Shown one piece after another: positions 32,641 through 47,600 of a stretch of 64,000 nucleotides of DNA. Below the pieces are notes generated by a model. It had not been told where the DNA came from. It worked only from the letters and a program-made list of their open reading frames with translations, and did not search any database. The first letter of the stretch is position 1. Each line of letters begins with the position of its first letter. The stretch comes from Owenia fusiformis (Eukaryota; Annelida; Polychaeta; Sabellida; Oweniidae): contig CAIIXF020000001.1 of NCBI GenBank assembly GCA_903813345.2, forward strand, positions 39,465,366 to 39,529,365. Direction: 5' to 3'. The translations under genes were made by a program, and so were the position numbers.

Positions 32641-35600
32641 GTGAGTTTTGATGACCATGTTTTTAACAGATTTCATCGTTTATTTCTGTTTACAATAATT
32701 TTTAGAACATAATCTACATGTACCACTGAAATGGTTTCCATATATATATACATCTACATTGTACGATGTATGTCCCGGGTATGTCCCAGCCCATCTACAA
32801 AATTGTAATGTACTCTATCTTTGAGTGTCTTAATTTTATTCTTATTTGATAGCTTGCAATAATTGAATTTCAACAGAACTTGATAAAGCCCACATTACTT
32901 GTAATTCCATGAAGCATATGTTTTCCAGAAGATTATGTACTGTAGAACAGGTACATTTGATGAAGAACATTTGTTTTGTTTTTTGTATTGATATGTCATA
33001 CTAAAAGTTGACTTTAGATATTCATGAGCTTGGTTGCATTGAATAAGTTTTTAAAGTTTTTGTATGAATGAACATTGGTTTGTAAAATGTACATTCTGAA
33101 GAAACATGATGATATCAGTCAATGGGTAATTTCATCATTAGGTACATAAAGACCTGCATTATCCAAAACACATGTTCCAACAAATTCAGCAAGCTTAAAT
33201 TTTATGTTAAAGATTGAATACAATTTTGAGTATCAATTTTTATGTTTTTCTCTTGAAGATTTAGTACCTACTTAATCCATCTTAGTTTAGAGTTTTATTC
33301 ACACAAAGCTGTGTGTATTAAACTGTTATGTCAACTTGTATTTCAATAATGCATTAAAAGTTGGCAAATAATGAAGTTTACTGTTGAACCAATCGTTCTT
33401 ATAAATCTTCCTGTTGAAACTTCTTAATATATAAAACTAGAGGAAATGCATGTTGTATTTCAACATATATATTTGAATAAATGATTTCCTAATCAACAAT
33501 TTTGTAATCGTATACTACAGTATTTACCTGTCAATCAACTTATGGTGTGTTGATCAACTTATTGTACTTATGGTACATTGTCAATCAACTTATGGTACAT
33601 GCCAATCAACTTATGGTACATGTCAATCAATTTATGGTACATGTCAATCAACTTATGGTACATGTCAATCAACTTATGGTACATGCCAATCAACTTATTG
33701 TACTTATGGTTCATGTCAATCAACTCATGGTACATATAGAGGGCTATAGATCATAATATGCATATTTATATACCATTTAGAAAAATACAATCTGTCCAGG
33801 TGAGCACTGTTGGTAGTGACCTTATTATGTTCAAATTTATAGCATGGGTGGGGGTTCTGAAAGTTTGACATACCAACCTTAAAAATAGACATGTTTAGTA
33901 AAAATTGGTACCTAAAAATCCAAATTGGCAAAATTACAAGCTCTGTTGAAACTTCAGAGCCTCGTGGATAGGTATTCACACTGGATGCCTGTTGTTTCTG
34001 ATAAATATCATGGGAGGTACGGTTGTACCATATTTAGTTGACTACCTGGGGTTGCCCAGTAATGGCTACCTGCATCTCAAAGGCTAGCTCGCTGTAAAAT
34101 ACTGTTCTGGGGATGAAGGCATCTTGTCAAGATACAAAGGCCAACTTTTACAAAACATAATATAGTTCACTGCTGAGAAATTAGAAAAATTGTCATCATT
34201 ATCTCATCATTTTATTGTATGTGGGTAATAACATGTTATTTGCTTGGATTCCAATTTGATGATTCTATGATTGAAGCAATCATAGAGAGATGGAAAAACT
34301 GTTTTTGTTTTATGGAAAAGCAAATTAACTTAGTACAGTGATCATGAACTTCATATTTTTTTGAATTAGAATGAAATTAGGTTAAAGCAATTTGTCTAAC
34401 TCAAAATTGATATTGAAATAGTTCATTGAAGATGATATTACTTGTTATGAAGTTAGAATGTTCTGGATTCAAGTGTGTTGTCCCTCATAAACAGTCAATT
34501 GTTGTTTAATTTAGTCACTTTTAAAAATAGCTTGCTTTGAATGTGAAAAATCTACCATTTAATTTTGTGAAATTAAGCTTGAACCCCCTCCCCCTCCCCT
34601 GGCTAGGAGTCTGATGGCATCATGATTCACGACTCTCTCACTCTCAGGTTCAACTTAAAGGCTAAAACTTAACGATTTCAATTTTTGCCATGCAGAATAT
34701 ATGTACAATAATAATTCAATATACTGTACATGTTGGCAAGTCCTCACTTGTATTAAAATGTACATTTTTCTATAGATTATGCTTTCAATTTTCAGATTAT
34801 GTCCAGAAATCCAAAATCTACCGGAACATTAGGAACAATGGCTACTTTGGAGAGGTAAACACTTTAGGAGAGATTTCTCAATAGACTTATAGTGTTTCTA
34901 AATCCCTTATGTTTATAATTTATAAAGTGTGTGTACAACGTCATCATAATGTACTCTATCCATTTATAAGGACCCATGCTTATAGAATGTTTATAAGTGA
35001 ATAAATGCTTATCTCATATAGACATAATTATTGGTAGGGGATCATGATGATACTTGGCATGAAGTCATTTACTATCCAATCCACCTTATAAAAAGTTAGG
35101 AAAAAATTATTCATATTCAGTGAAAAGAACATTAAAATTGGTGGATGAAATATAGATTATAAGATAACATGTTAAGATTTTATTTTTCTATACTATAAGT
35201 AAATCTTTTTGCGATGTCAAAGGAGCGCAAAGGTTAAACAATTTCAGAAGGTTAATTATATCTTGGATTATGACTATTTTCTGACAATGAAGACAGGTTT
35301 ATCATTTAGATCAATTCAGTATCTCAAAGAAAATTATATACAGTAATAATAAAGTCAAACAAACTCAGGGATATTTAACTAGCAATCAACACACCTTTTC
35401 AAAGATTTTGACCCCATTTTCACCAAAAATGCAATCATTTTTTACAATGACATGTTTAATGCATTACTATTCTTTATTTTGATGTATCAAATAGTTCTAG
35501 AAAGAAAAACTTAATTGCTTTAAGATAAGTGTTCCCCATGTTATTTCTCCATTGAAAAATATCATGCTATCCATTGGTTTCAGTTCATTTTGGTCATCCC

Positions 35601-38600
35601 AATTCAGTATCTTTAAAGTCCTTGGAGCAATCAACTTTTCCTTTTAGGAAATCGAACATGTCTCAAAGCACATTCTAATTATGCATTCAAAAATATAATA
35701 AAAGGTTGCAGTTTTGGTGAAAATTAGGTCAACATTTTTGAAATATTATGTTGATTGGTCCATTGCCCCTTCAATATCACTTAGACCTGATTGACTAAAT
35801 TATCATTATATATACTTTTCTTGAATATAATCAATGGATCTAAAAGATACACCCATGATCATGATCAGAAAATATTCATAATTCAAGTTAGAATCGTTTG
35901 AAATTGTTTGTGATAACCTACGTGCTCCTTTCAATTCACTTATGCAATTCACTTATAATGTATAGCTAAAAGCTATATGCAGAAACACAACTTATGCTTT
36001 CACTTATGAACAAAATCACTACTATTTAATTTGTAAAAAGAAACTTATGAGACTTAAGATATATACCCACCCCAGTCAATATTGTTTATTTAATTGTTCG
36101 CAACATTTTGTATTTTGATTTGAGTGAATGTAAATAAAAGGGCACAATTAAAGGAGTATTTTAAGAGTGAGAACACAACAGTTCATTACTTGTTTATATC
36201 CAGAATTAAGATTTTGAAGTCTTATCCAAGGTCATAAAATGATGTATTTTATTTATAAAACACACTTATAAAATATGCTTTGCAGTTAAATCAATCATAA
36301 AAAACACGAAAAACACTGATTATAAGCTAAAAGAGAGGGGTCAAACAAGGTCAACAGGCTGGCCCAATACAGTAAACAGTACATGTATATAGCAGAAGCT
36401 AGCCTCGTATACATTTAAGATTTAAAGCAGTATACAAGTACAGGGCGTTCAATAATTATTGCTAATTTTGTTATAACTTTTGTCATCTTGCATATTTCTT
36501 CATGAAACTTTAACAACATAAGCAACACATATCTGACATTATTCTATCCAAATTTCTGGACAACCGACTTAGTATTGACAAAGTTATGGTTACTAGAGTA
36601 ACCAGTGTCACGGATATGCGGGGCAACCTTAAGGGTTTACATGGTGAATTATTGTTATACATCAAATAAACACTTTGATAAATAAAAACTGTTGATATGG
36701 TCAAATCTTGATGTTTTCAGTTTGATTTATATGTATTATCTAAATGTTACAGCGGTGAAAAGAGATATGAGAGGAATATCGCACTAGAATCTCAATCAGC
36801 GAATGTCTGCAGTGAACACTGCACATCCCTTATTCCCTAGCCACACACTCAACGTCCTCAAAGAGCAATATCGACCTATACGCTCCACCAGGATAATGCC
36901 CCTGCTCACAGATCCTCTATTCTCCTAAATATATATATAACTTTTATTGACATCTTGTATCATAACATGATTACATTAGTCATAACTATGAAAAAACTAA
37001 ATATCTAAACTACAAATACTAACTAAGGCAAAAGTACAAAAATATATACGAGATATACAAAAAAAAACAAAATAAAGGTAGTATACATCATGATGAAAGG
37101 ACAAGGTTACATTTAAAGTGTGGTGCACATACCCTGCATTCTGACTACAAATTCTTAAATGAATGATAAATGAATTTTCCAATGTGTCTTTGTAATGTTA
37201 AGTTTTTACTTGAAATGAGATTGACAAATAAATTTTCACTATTGAGGTCAAAGTTACTTAGAATTTCACGAGCCTTAGTGTACAATAATTGTCTATGCTC
37301 ATCATTCTTTGTACAAGTTAAAAGGAAATGACATTCATCCTCTATTTGTTTACAGGTATTGCATAATCTTTCCTCTCTAGGTTTTGGTTTTGGCTTTGCA
37401 TGTCTTCCAGTCTCAATCGCCAATCGATGAGAACTCATTCGAAATCTACTTATCGCCAATCTATATTTTTTATTATCTAATTTCAAATATAATTCAATTC
37501 TAAAATCTTTTTTGAACAATTTATACGTTCTCAGTATAGGATAAATGTTCAAATCATTTTTCCATTTTTCTACAAATAATACCTTCAACTTCTTTTCTAC
37601 CATGCTCACTAGATTGTCAGTATTCAGATTTTGGTCATTCCAATAATCCAATAAATCACATTTTCTGAGTATATCATAGACCTTGCTAGACCAACTTTTG
37701 AATCCTAACTCTTGAATATCTCTATCATATAAATAGGCTTGGTTTAATACACTTGATTCTGGAAATGTTAGGAGTCTAAGCCAATATTTTATAATATAAC
37801 ACTCAAATTTGATTGACAATGGGTACCTGCCTAGATCGCCATACACAGCAGGGCTTGCAGTTTGTGATTTGACACCTAATGTTGACTTTAAAAAAGACAA
37901 ATGTATGGATTCAATTGCTTTCATTTGTTTCTTATCATACCATATTTCACATGCATAAGATAAAATTGGACTGACCAAAGCATTAAACAGATGAAGAGCT
38001 ACATCTGGTGGCACATCATTAAACTTCTTATATTGCTGTTTTATCTTAAAAAGAGCCTTTCTTGATTGTTCTTTAAGATATTTAGTGTTCATATCAAAAC
38101 TGTTGTTATTGGTGAGAATGAGACCTAAATATTTGTATTCATTAACACATTCAATACTTTTTTCATTAAATTCATTAAATACAATAACAGAGCTTGGCAT
38201 GGAAGCATTGCCCCACGCAGCATATTTCCCAGATAAGGCCCCACTTGATTTTATTGTATTCGCCCAAGTGAAATGGGATTTGAGAGGAATATCGCACCAG
38301 AATCTCAATCAGCTGATGTCTGCAGTGAACACCTCCCTAGCCACACACTTCAAGGGTGTCTTCAAAAATGTGCACCACGAGTGGGTCCCCAGACAGCAAC
38401 TGTGAATTGACGCTAAGGGTACCTGCCTATTTTGAGCACCTGAGGAAGTTAATATGGATCATGAAGTGACTCTGGAATGAATTATTTATAACTGCATTGC
38501 ATATCCCAAGAGTTAAACTGCATTAAATGATACTGCTTTCAACACTCAAAGTGTCGTCCAGAGTGACATCAGAAATTTGCCCCGCATATCCATGATACTG

Positions 38601-41600
38601 GTTACCTTGGTAACCATAACTTTGTTAATACTGATTCGATTGTCTTGAAACATTCAGTGAATAAAGTCAGATATATGTACCTTATGTTGTGAAAGTTACA
38701 TGAAGAAAAAGCAAACAGAACAAAAGTTATAGCAAAATTAGCAAAACTTATTGAACGCCCTGTATAACAGTAGTATAGAGACACCTTGAGAGAAACTTTG
38801 AGACATTTGCTTACAGCATCTTTTGTTCCCCTTGTTTTCTTAATGACTCAAGAGTACTGATTTTATTTTCTGAAAAATGTTACATGACCATTGATGCAAT
38901 ATAATTAGAATTTTTTTTCAATTTTGATTAATTTGGATATCTCTGGATCTTGAAATTTCTGATCTATGATCAGACATTGTTAGGGAAATATTGACTTGTT
39001 TTTGAAGGTTGCTTTCAAATTGTACACTCTGTATCCACTGTTGCCTCTGTGAAAGAATCTCTTGCTTTATTTTTCAGTCATTCGAATGGCCAGTTGCCCG
39101 GGCAATTGAGGGAACAGAGGTCATCACAGTTAAATTGTACAACCACAACAAATACTTGAGTAACAAGTAAGTCATATCATAGCAATTAATTTTTAATCCT
39201 TAATTTGATAGCAGATTTATTTGTAGATTAGTGCAAAGAGCTCAATTGGTTTTGGCATTCTTGGATATTATAAGTTTGACACAAACTGTAGTTACTTTAT
39301 TCAATTTCTAAAGTGAGAGTGTTCCCCTTAGAGTACATGGTATTCAATATGGGACTTGTGTAAATGATGGAATGGTCCTATGGCTTGCAGGTTGGTGGCA
39401 ACATATACAATATGGCTGCAGGAGGTGGCAAAGACTGGCCATATCAGCCTCCGTGACCACATGCTCAATAAAAACAATGAAGCACTAAGGACGATGATCA
39501 ACTATGAACTTAAATACTACAACCCAGGTATAATGCACTTTGTCAACATTCACACATAGCTTTAGGAATGCATTGGCCAATCAGAGCAAAGTATAGCCTT
39601 GATGCATTATTCTAATGCACATTTTTATTTTGTTTGGGTCTCAGTATCCAGGGTATCTTTGCTAATTTAGCTATATTCCTCTCTGTTTCATCATGTGTGA
39701 AAAGGATTTGAACACATTAAACTATCCATAAGAATAACTGTTCGAATAGTAGAAGATATTATGGGTTTATGAACGTATCCATCAAATTGTGAAGTTGTGT
39801 AATTGTACATTTTAAAGTTGGCTCCAGCCTTATTTCCAAGGTTGCCACATAGGATTTTGAATTTATCGATTTACACCTAGTTGGGTTAGATTTTCCTTTC
39901 TGACCAAAATTTGATTTTCACTGGATAAACAAGTTGAGATTATATTGTGTGTGTTTCAGATGGGTCTATAGGTGATTGGAAAATGGACCAGTTTACATAC
40001 CCTGTATTGTGTTTGATATGGGTCTATATGTGATTGGAAAATGGACCAGTTTACATACCCTGTATTGTGTTTGATATGGGTCTATATGTGATTGGAAAAT
40101 GGACCAGTTTACATACCCTGTATTGTGTTTCAGATGGGTCTATAGGTGATTGGAATATGGCCCAGTTTACATACCCTGTATTGTGTTTTAGATGGCTCTA
40201 TAGGTGATTGGAATATGGACCAGTTTACATACCCTGTATTTTGTTTCAGATGGCTCTATAGGAGATTGGAATATGGACCAGTTTACATACCCTGTATTGT
40301 GTTTCAGATGGGTCTATAGGAGATTGGAATATGGACCAGTTTACATACCCTGTATTGTGTTTTAGATGGCTCTATAGGTGATTGGAATATGGACCAGTTT
40401 ACATACCCTGTATTGGACACCTGGCAGGATGATGATGAACTGGACTCTGTTGATAACCAGTCTGTTCAGATGAGCCTCCTTGAGTAAGTGTTAATACTCA
40501 GATTAAACACATATATTTTTATCATACTTAAAAAAGTAAGATATTGTCATCAGCTTAGTGGGTGGGCTGGTGGTGATGTCTCACTTTTTTTCTGGGGATT
40601 CCGAGTCCAACATTCATTTTTGACTAACATTATGGGCCTGTTAGTTACTCAATCTTGCATTTGTGTCCATTCATTTGTCCTTTTCTCCCTCTGTCAACCA
40701 TTTTTACACAAATGGTAACTGCATGCCTATCATCTGAACTAGTGCTCATATTCATTTTATGGGGTTCTACTGGGAATGAATACTAAAATGGTCTTAAGTT
40801 GTGCTTTGTTCTTTTTTATTTTAAATTCATTTTTTGCCATTTTTAAAAACATTACATGTACATTAAAAGTATTCAAACAAAACTCCAAAGATATATGGTA
40901 TGAACTGGTAAAAGAACAACAAAGATACATAAACAAAACAAAGAGGGTCATTGCATGGGCCGTATTCGCCGTAATAAGCGCCCAGGGCGCTTTTGAAATT
41001 AAAATACCCATTGTAACCCATTACAAAGAGCGCCCATATATGAGAGAAGTCAAAAATCCCCGGGAATTTCATGTATGGGAATTTTTCTTGCCATACAAGA
41101 AAGTTCACGACCTTGACATAACCTTGACAATCGCTGAGTTAGTAAAATGTCTAAACAAATCTCTGAAACGTGATCATTTCCTTCATTCATTATGGACTAT
41201 TTGAGATAATATTAGCTTAGTATGATGTTGGAAGCACCCAGTGATAGATATTCATAGGGAGGATGCATCGATTTACAAAATGCGTCATGTTTTCTGCATT
41301 TTAGTGTGAGCACTCTATTATCGCCCTCTATATTTAAACTTGATTTTTTCCGATATATTCGTTAATACTTGGTCATTCTTCGATATTACTTGAATTCTGT
41401 GAAGCGGGGTGGGCACTTATCAGGGGTGGGCCCTTATTACGGCGATTACGGTAATGGATAAAAATGTAAATTGATATACACATATCGTATTCTACTGGAC
41501 ATGTGTTTGATTATGTCACCAAAATTGAATGTGTTTCTTTTCCAGCAGTGTAAATGATAGTGTGGATGATGAGAATGCAATGATCACTGAGCCACTCATC

Positions 41601-44600
41601 CCTAAGAGGTAAGCAGTAATCTAGTCTTTGTATCATTGTATATTACTCAGTAGACCCCTCTTAAATATGTTTTTGTCTTTTGCAAAAAAGTTCGCATGAT
41701 ATTGTTACGCAGGATCTGGAACTGATGTTATTTCCTGGTAGACATGAAATAAAATTGAAAAACTTCTGAGATGGCCATTTAAAATTTTTTCATTATTGTA
41801 TTGCTAGATTCAAACTTATAAGACTTCAACCCACATAATGATTACCTGGAATGTCAGTGCTGCAGAAATAACTAATGGATCTAGTGTTCTAGCTTGTATA
41901 AATTCAATACGGGTCTAATCCACCTGTTACAGTTCTGATGAAGATCCTTTATCAATTATTTAAAATAAAACATGATTCATCAAATTTGGCTTCATGAAAT
42001 TGAAAAAAAAACGGAGATTATTAACAGTTTTTTCATGAGTTTATTCAGCCATGTAGATTTAATGGACTTGAGGATTATTAGTTGTGGTAAATCGTACATA
42101 GGAATTTTATTGATCTTTTCTCACTTAAAGGTATTCACTGTTTGAAGTTTATGCTTTTTTAATTGTTGCTATTGGCACACCTGGAACAGTATAATACAGG
42201 CTTTAACTACACAACCTGGGGGATTACTGTAAGTCATAGATCACCCTTTAAAACATATATATGGCTGCATGGTTTAACCTTTATGTATATCCATATATAT
42301 TATTTATAACCAATATCATATCTATTTGCCCTTGACATGTATTAGTCCAGCATATGTAATCGTTAATTTATATTTTCTATATTTTTTATTGTTTGTCCCA
42401 CAACACAATTTACTCTACTGTGCAATATCTATGCTGAGTTACTACCATACTGATCATACCCTTTCCCACTGTTAATTAGATGTGCATCATGGCTTTATTC
42501 GTATTGTGCATGGTTGAAAAATATATTTATTTCTGAACAAGTCTATTCATTTTGATTATACTTTTTGATGTACCATCAATATTTTCACCTCTCAGTGTAA
42601 AACATGTGTAATATATCAATCCCAACGACAGGCAAGTATAAAACTTCAGAATGAAAACAATACATGTACTGAGACTAACTCCAAAATAATGTTTTTAGGC
42701 GCAATGACATAACAGATGTGAATTCTGTCCAAGTACGAGACTTCCAGGTAAATATGTGCCTTTTCTTGTTTTCAAAATGATGACATTGATTTTTTTAATC
42801 CAAAATGATTCATAATTAGTTTGGGAAGTTTGGGTCACAATTATAACAAAACCAATGTGTCCCAAAATTTTGGAATGAAATTGTTAGTTATTGCTTAACA
42901 AAGACAGTAACAGCCTTTCAAAAGACGTTCAATTATAGAATATTTTGGGCTCATTATATCATTCATTTTCAGATGAACCATGTATGTTTATGTATTTTTC
43001 CAGTAATACAGATAGGGACAACATGATTAGGTCAGAAGTACATGTTGCTTTGAATTTTGTCACACCTCCTATTTATATGAATATATATTTATTAAAATGT
43101 ATATGTTTAGGTCTCTGTGAATATCGTAGAAGGTCAGCAACTGGTAGGGATGGACATAGATCCAGTTGTAAAAGTGAGAGTTGGCAACAAACTTAAGATG
43201 ACATCAATCAAGAAATCAACAAACAATCCTTACTACAATGAGGTAGGTACAGAGGGATTAATCATTGGATCTCTAGATTATTTACACATAAGGGGTTGGC
43301 CATTCAATCTTAGAGGAGGAAAACATCAGTGGTTAACCATTAGATCTCCTCCTGTGTGGGTCCATGTCAGGGGTTGACCATTAGATCTCCTCCTGTGTGG
43401 GTCCATGTCAGGGGTTGACCATTAGATCTCCTCCTGTGTGGGTCCATGTCATGGGTTGACCATTAGATCTCCTCCTGTGTGGGTCCATGTCATGTGTTGA
43501 CCATTAGATCTCCTCCTGTGTGGGTCCATGTCATGGGTTGACCATTAGATCTCCTCCTGTGTGGGTCCATGTCATGGGTTGACCATTAGATCTCCTCCTG
43601 TGTGGGTCCATGTCAGGGGTTGACCATTAGATCTCCTCCTGTGTGGGTCCATGTCAGGGGTTGACCATTAGATCTCCTCCTGTGTGGGTCCATGTCATGG
43701 GTTGACCATTAGATCTCCTCCTGTGTGGGTCCATGTCATGTGTTGACCATTAGATCTCCTCCTGTGTGGGTCCATGTCATGGGTTGACCATTAGATCTCC
43801 TCCTGTGTGGGTCCATGTCATGGGTTGACCATTAGATCTCCTCCTGTGTGGGTCCATGTCATGGTTTGACCATTAGATCTCCTCCTGTGTGGGTCCATGT
43901 CAGGGGTTGACCATTAGATCTCCTCCTGTGTGGGTCCATGTCAGGGGTTGACCATTAGATCTCCTCCTGTGTGGGTCCATGTCATGGGTTGACCATTAGA
44001 TCTCCTCCTGTGTGGGTTCATGTCATGTGTTGACCATTAGATCTCCTCCTGTTTGGGTCCATGTCATGGGTTGACCATTAGATCTCCTCCTGTGTGGGTC
44101 CATGTCATGGGTTGACCATTAGATCTCCTCCTGTGTGGGTCCATGTCATGGGTTGACCATTAGATCTCCTCCTGTGTGGGTCCATGTCATGTGTTGACCA
44201 TTAGATCTCCTCCTGTTTGGGTCCATGTCATGGGTTGACCATTAGATCTCCTCCTGTGTGGGTCCATGTCATGGGTTGACCATTAGATCTCCTCCTGTGT
44301 GGGTCCATGTCATGGGTTGACCATTAAATCTCCTCCTGTGTGGGTCCATGTCAGGGGTTGACCATTAGATCTCCTCCTGTGTGGGTCCATGTCATGGGTT
44401 GACCATTAGATCTCCTCCTGTGTGGGTCCATGTCATGGGTTGACCATTAGATCTCCTCCTGTGTGGGTCCATGTCATGTGTTGACCATTAGATCTCCTCC
44501 TGTTTGGGTCCATGTCATGGGTTGACCATTAGATCTCCTCCTGTGTGGGTCCATGTCATGGGTTGACCATTAGATCTCCTCCTGTGTGGGTCCATGTCAT

Positions 44601-47600
44601 GGGTTGACCATTAGATCTCCTCCTGTGTGGGTCCATGTCAGGGGTTGACCATTAGATCTCCTCCTGTGTGGGTCCATGTCATGGGTTGACCATTAGATCT
44701 CCTCCTGTGTGGGTCCATGTCATGGGTTGACCATTAGATCTCCTCCTGTGTGGGTCCATGTCATGGGTTGACCATTAAACCTCAACCTTTTTCCACATCT
44801 AAGACTACACTAGACATAAGGAAAACAAACCCAACTAACCCAAACTTGCTTGATTTTTACTATATAGCTTGGCTGAAGAGTTTAATCTCAAAACGTTATG
44901 ATTTAAATTCTAAATATTATGAGAATGCCCTGCCCCTCCATGCCCCTATATCTACATGTAATAAGCTGGGATACAAGGACCACACATGCTGGGTACAATT
45001 TAATAATGCAGCTTCAAACGAATTTATCTGTTTTAATTTGAATATTGTTTGTTTATTTTTTTCAGTACTTTGTGTTTGATTTCCACGCAGCTCCTTCTTT
45101 TGTGTTTGACCAAGTGATTTCCCTAACAGTAAGTATATACAGTTTATATAAGCTTACATCATTTATACATGTATAACATTTCATATATATATATGCAGAA
45201 TTCAATTTATGTTTATCAATTATTTTGTATCTGTTTCTGGTTTATTTCCACTACTGTAAGAGTTGCTCAATGATATCTTTTTATTTCATTTTTATTAAAA
45301 ACTTTAAAAATATGTAATATTTTAGGGAGGCAAAACATTATGTACTGTACTAAGCTTTTACATTCCATTTCTAAATATTAAAGTATTTCTCACAAGTATA
45401 CCATTGGATAAAGAAGTCAGTTACCATAATGTGTGTATATTATGTTCTTCATATGTATTATACTAAATAGTATTTATGAAAAATGAATTCTAGGTGATGC
45501 ATTCATACAACCTCCCTGGTAGAGAGTACACTAAGGCAGTTAACATGGTGGCTGGGAATGTGATTGGAGCATTCAAGATAGATGCAGGAATGGTTTACTC
45601 TGCTACAGGTACCGCTTTGCATTATTTCTGTTGTAATACATACTACATAATCAGGCCCGTAAGACACTTTTCTCCAAGGGGGGTGCGGTTTTAACTAAAG
45701 AGAAAATAAAATTGTCAATTTTTTGCCGCGTATATCAAATTACGTAAGTCAAAGGGGGGGGGGGGGTTCGGTTACTTCCTATATTTTGTAGTATTTTATT
45801 GTTTTCGTATTGTTTTTAGACTAGTACCCCGGACAGGTTGTATGATGCAGTCGTTTTCTTACTCTATATTTGCAATAGAACAACCATTCTTATTGAAATT
45901 CTCAAGATTTATTCTAGAGACAATTTCCAACATGGAAAATAAATATTTTATCAACATTTCCAATTTTATGATTTTGACGGGCTTTTTTCAAAAACACTAC
46001 ACTGTATATGAAATACAGGTTTTTGCTTGAACAATTGAACTTTTAACGTCATTTCAAATATTGTCTGGCTATTGAATTTCCGGCCGCCTAAAGTCTTTCC
46101 AGATATATATGTTGCCATATTAATAATTATGACTGATTATTGTTATTCACTTGAGTCATATTCAATATTATTACAGTGCATTAGGCCAATAAAAACTTGT
46201 TGCTCTGGGTCTCATTTTGTGAAGCGTTTCCTAGATTGAGACCAGATACAGAAGGTCAATCTTCTTGTTCAAGGACATGAGTTCAACCCGGTCTATGTTC
46301 AATATTGTCCAAAATGAAGTAAAACATTACGAGTCTCCTATTTGAAGTTTTCTTGGCATTAGATCCTTCTGAGATGGTAATACAGCTGTGTCAAATTTTA
46401 TCATGAAATTGTCAGTGAGACCTGACATTTTAAAAGCATGGTACAATTTACGTGCCACGGGCTTGCATGCTGAGTGATGGTGGCGGAAAAACCCAGTGGA
46501 GAAAAAGATGCGTTTTCAGAGAAAATGTGACCCAGAGTGACAAGTTTTTCATTGGCCTAAAGCACTGTAATAATATTAGGCCTATTGAATATGACAAGTA
46601 TAACAATTATCAGCCATAATTAATATGGCATCAAATACATCTGGAAAGACTTTAGGCTGTCAAACATTCAATAGCTAGACAATCTTTGAAATGACGTTTA
46701 AAGTTTAATTGTTCAAACAAAGCCTGTATTTTATTGACAGTGGAGTGTTTTTGAATAAAGCCTATCAAAATCATAAAATTAGGAATTTCTTTAAAATATT
46801 TTTTTCCCATGTTGGAAATTATCTCCAGAATAAAATATGAAAATTTCAATAAGAATGGTTGTTCTATTGCAAATATAGAGTAAAAAAATGACTGCATCAT
46901 ACAACCTGTCCGGGGTACTATATATTGTCACAAGCAATTTGGAGAAACACTGGAATAGGGAGAGGGTGTACTAGAAGGGCATAAATGCCCGAGAACTTTT
47001 AACAGTTCAAGATCACATTCAGTGATTTCTGGACCCTTTCAAGGTGTTTTAATTGAAGAAATAGAATCTATTTATAAGAAATTCAGATTTTTTCAATTAC
47101 TTTCTTCTTAGAGGGGCAGAAAGGAAAATTTTACTAATTCAAGATGCTGTCTGGTTAATTCTGAGCACTTTTAATGTGTTTGAATGCTTTAGTTTTTGGG
47201 GTGGGCTGCAAGAAAGTTTTATGTTTTATGATTTCATTATGTCACATTGTGACTTCTAGGCACTTTTAAAGTGTTTAAAATTAACAAATGCAACTTCCAA
47301 ACTTGTGAGGAGTGACCCACTTCCCCTAGAAAATTTTACACTTTTGAGATGCCATTTGGTGCTTTCTGGGCACTTTTAAAGTGAATGAGTCAATAAAAAA
47401 ATGTGAATTTTTTTTCAAATTCTATTTGGGGATGTCAAAGAGAATGAGAGGGTGAAGTGGGATGGAGTGCCAGAGGGGGAGCAAAGGTTTGTCCCCAAGA
47501 AACAATGACCATATCAAGGTGCCATTTGATGATGTCTGGGCACTTTAAAAATGTCTGAGACAATACATGAAATTCAAAATTTTCTCAATTGTTTCGTGGG

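Larger units (their letters stand above)
36441..38762 (+). mobile_element. Mariner-like element split by a LINE fragment, in ferlin intron 2
   Basis: It starts CAGGGCGTTCAATAA and ends with the reverse complement, TA on both sides, with inverted repeats of about 190 bp (both contain GGATATGCGGGGCAA and TTGCTAATTTTG). Transposase remnants on the plus strand: a left part with HQDNAPAHRSSIL (about 36888-36927) and a right part with LPHAAYFPDKAPLDF and a C-terminal tail ending at a stop (about 38186-38404). They are separated by a minus-strand LINE fragment. A stretch near 36760-36830 repeats the C-terminal segment of 38269-38350, so the relic is also rearranged. It shares the CAGGGCGTTCA terminus with the element at 5566-6634. 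Confidence 0.85.

Noticed and set aside
37145-38308. 387-residue minus frame taken as an intact gene
   Set aside because: The first ~40 residues are antisense mariner sequence and the rest is a reverse transcriptase fragment without its catalytic region.
38085-38405. 106-residue plus frame taken as a host gene
   Set aside because: Its second half is the C-terminal piece of a mariner transposase; the first half is antisense LINE sequence.
43330-44780. Minisatellite of intron 8 as coding repeat of the ferlin
   Set aside because: The 41-bp unit is not a multiple of three, and exons 8 and 9 join in phase 0 with clean GT-AG signals and continuous C2B homology.
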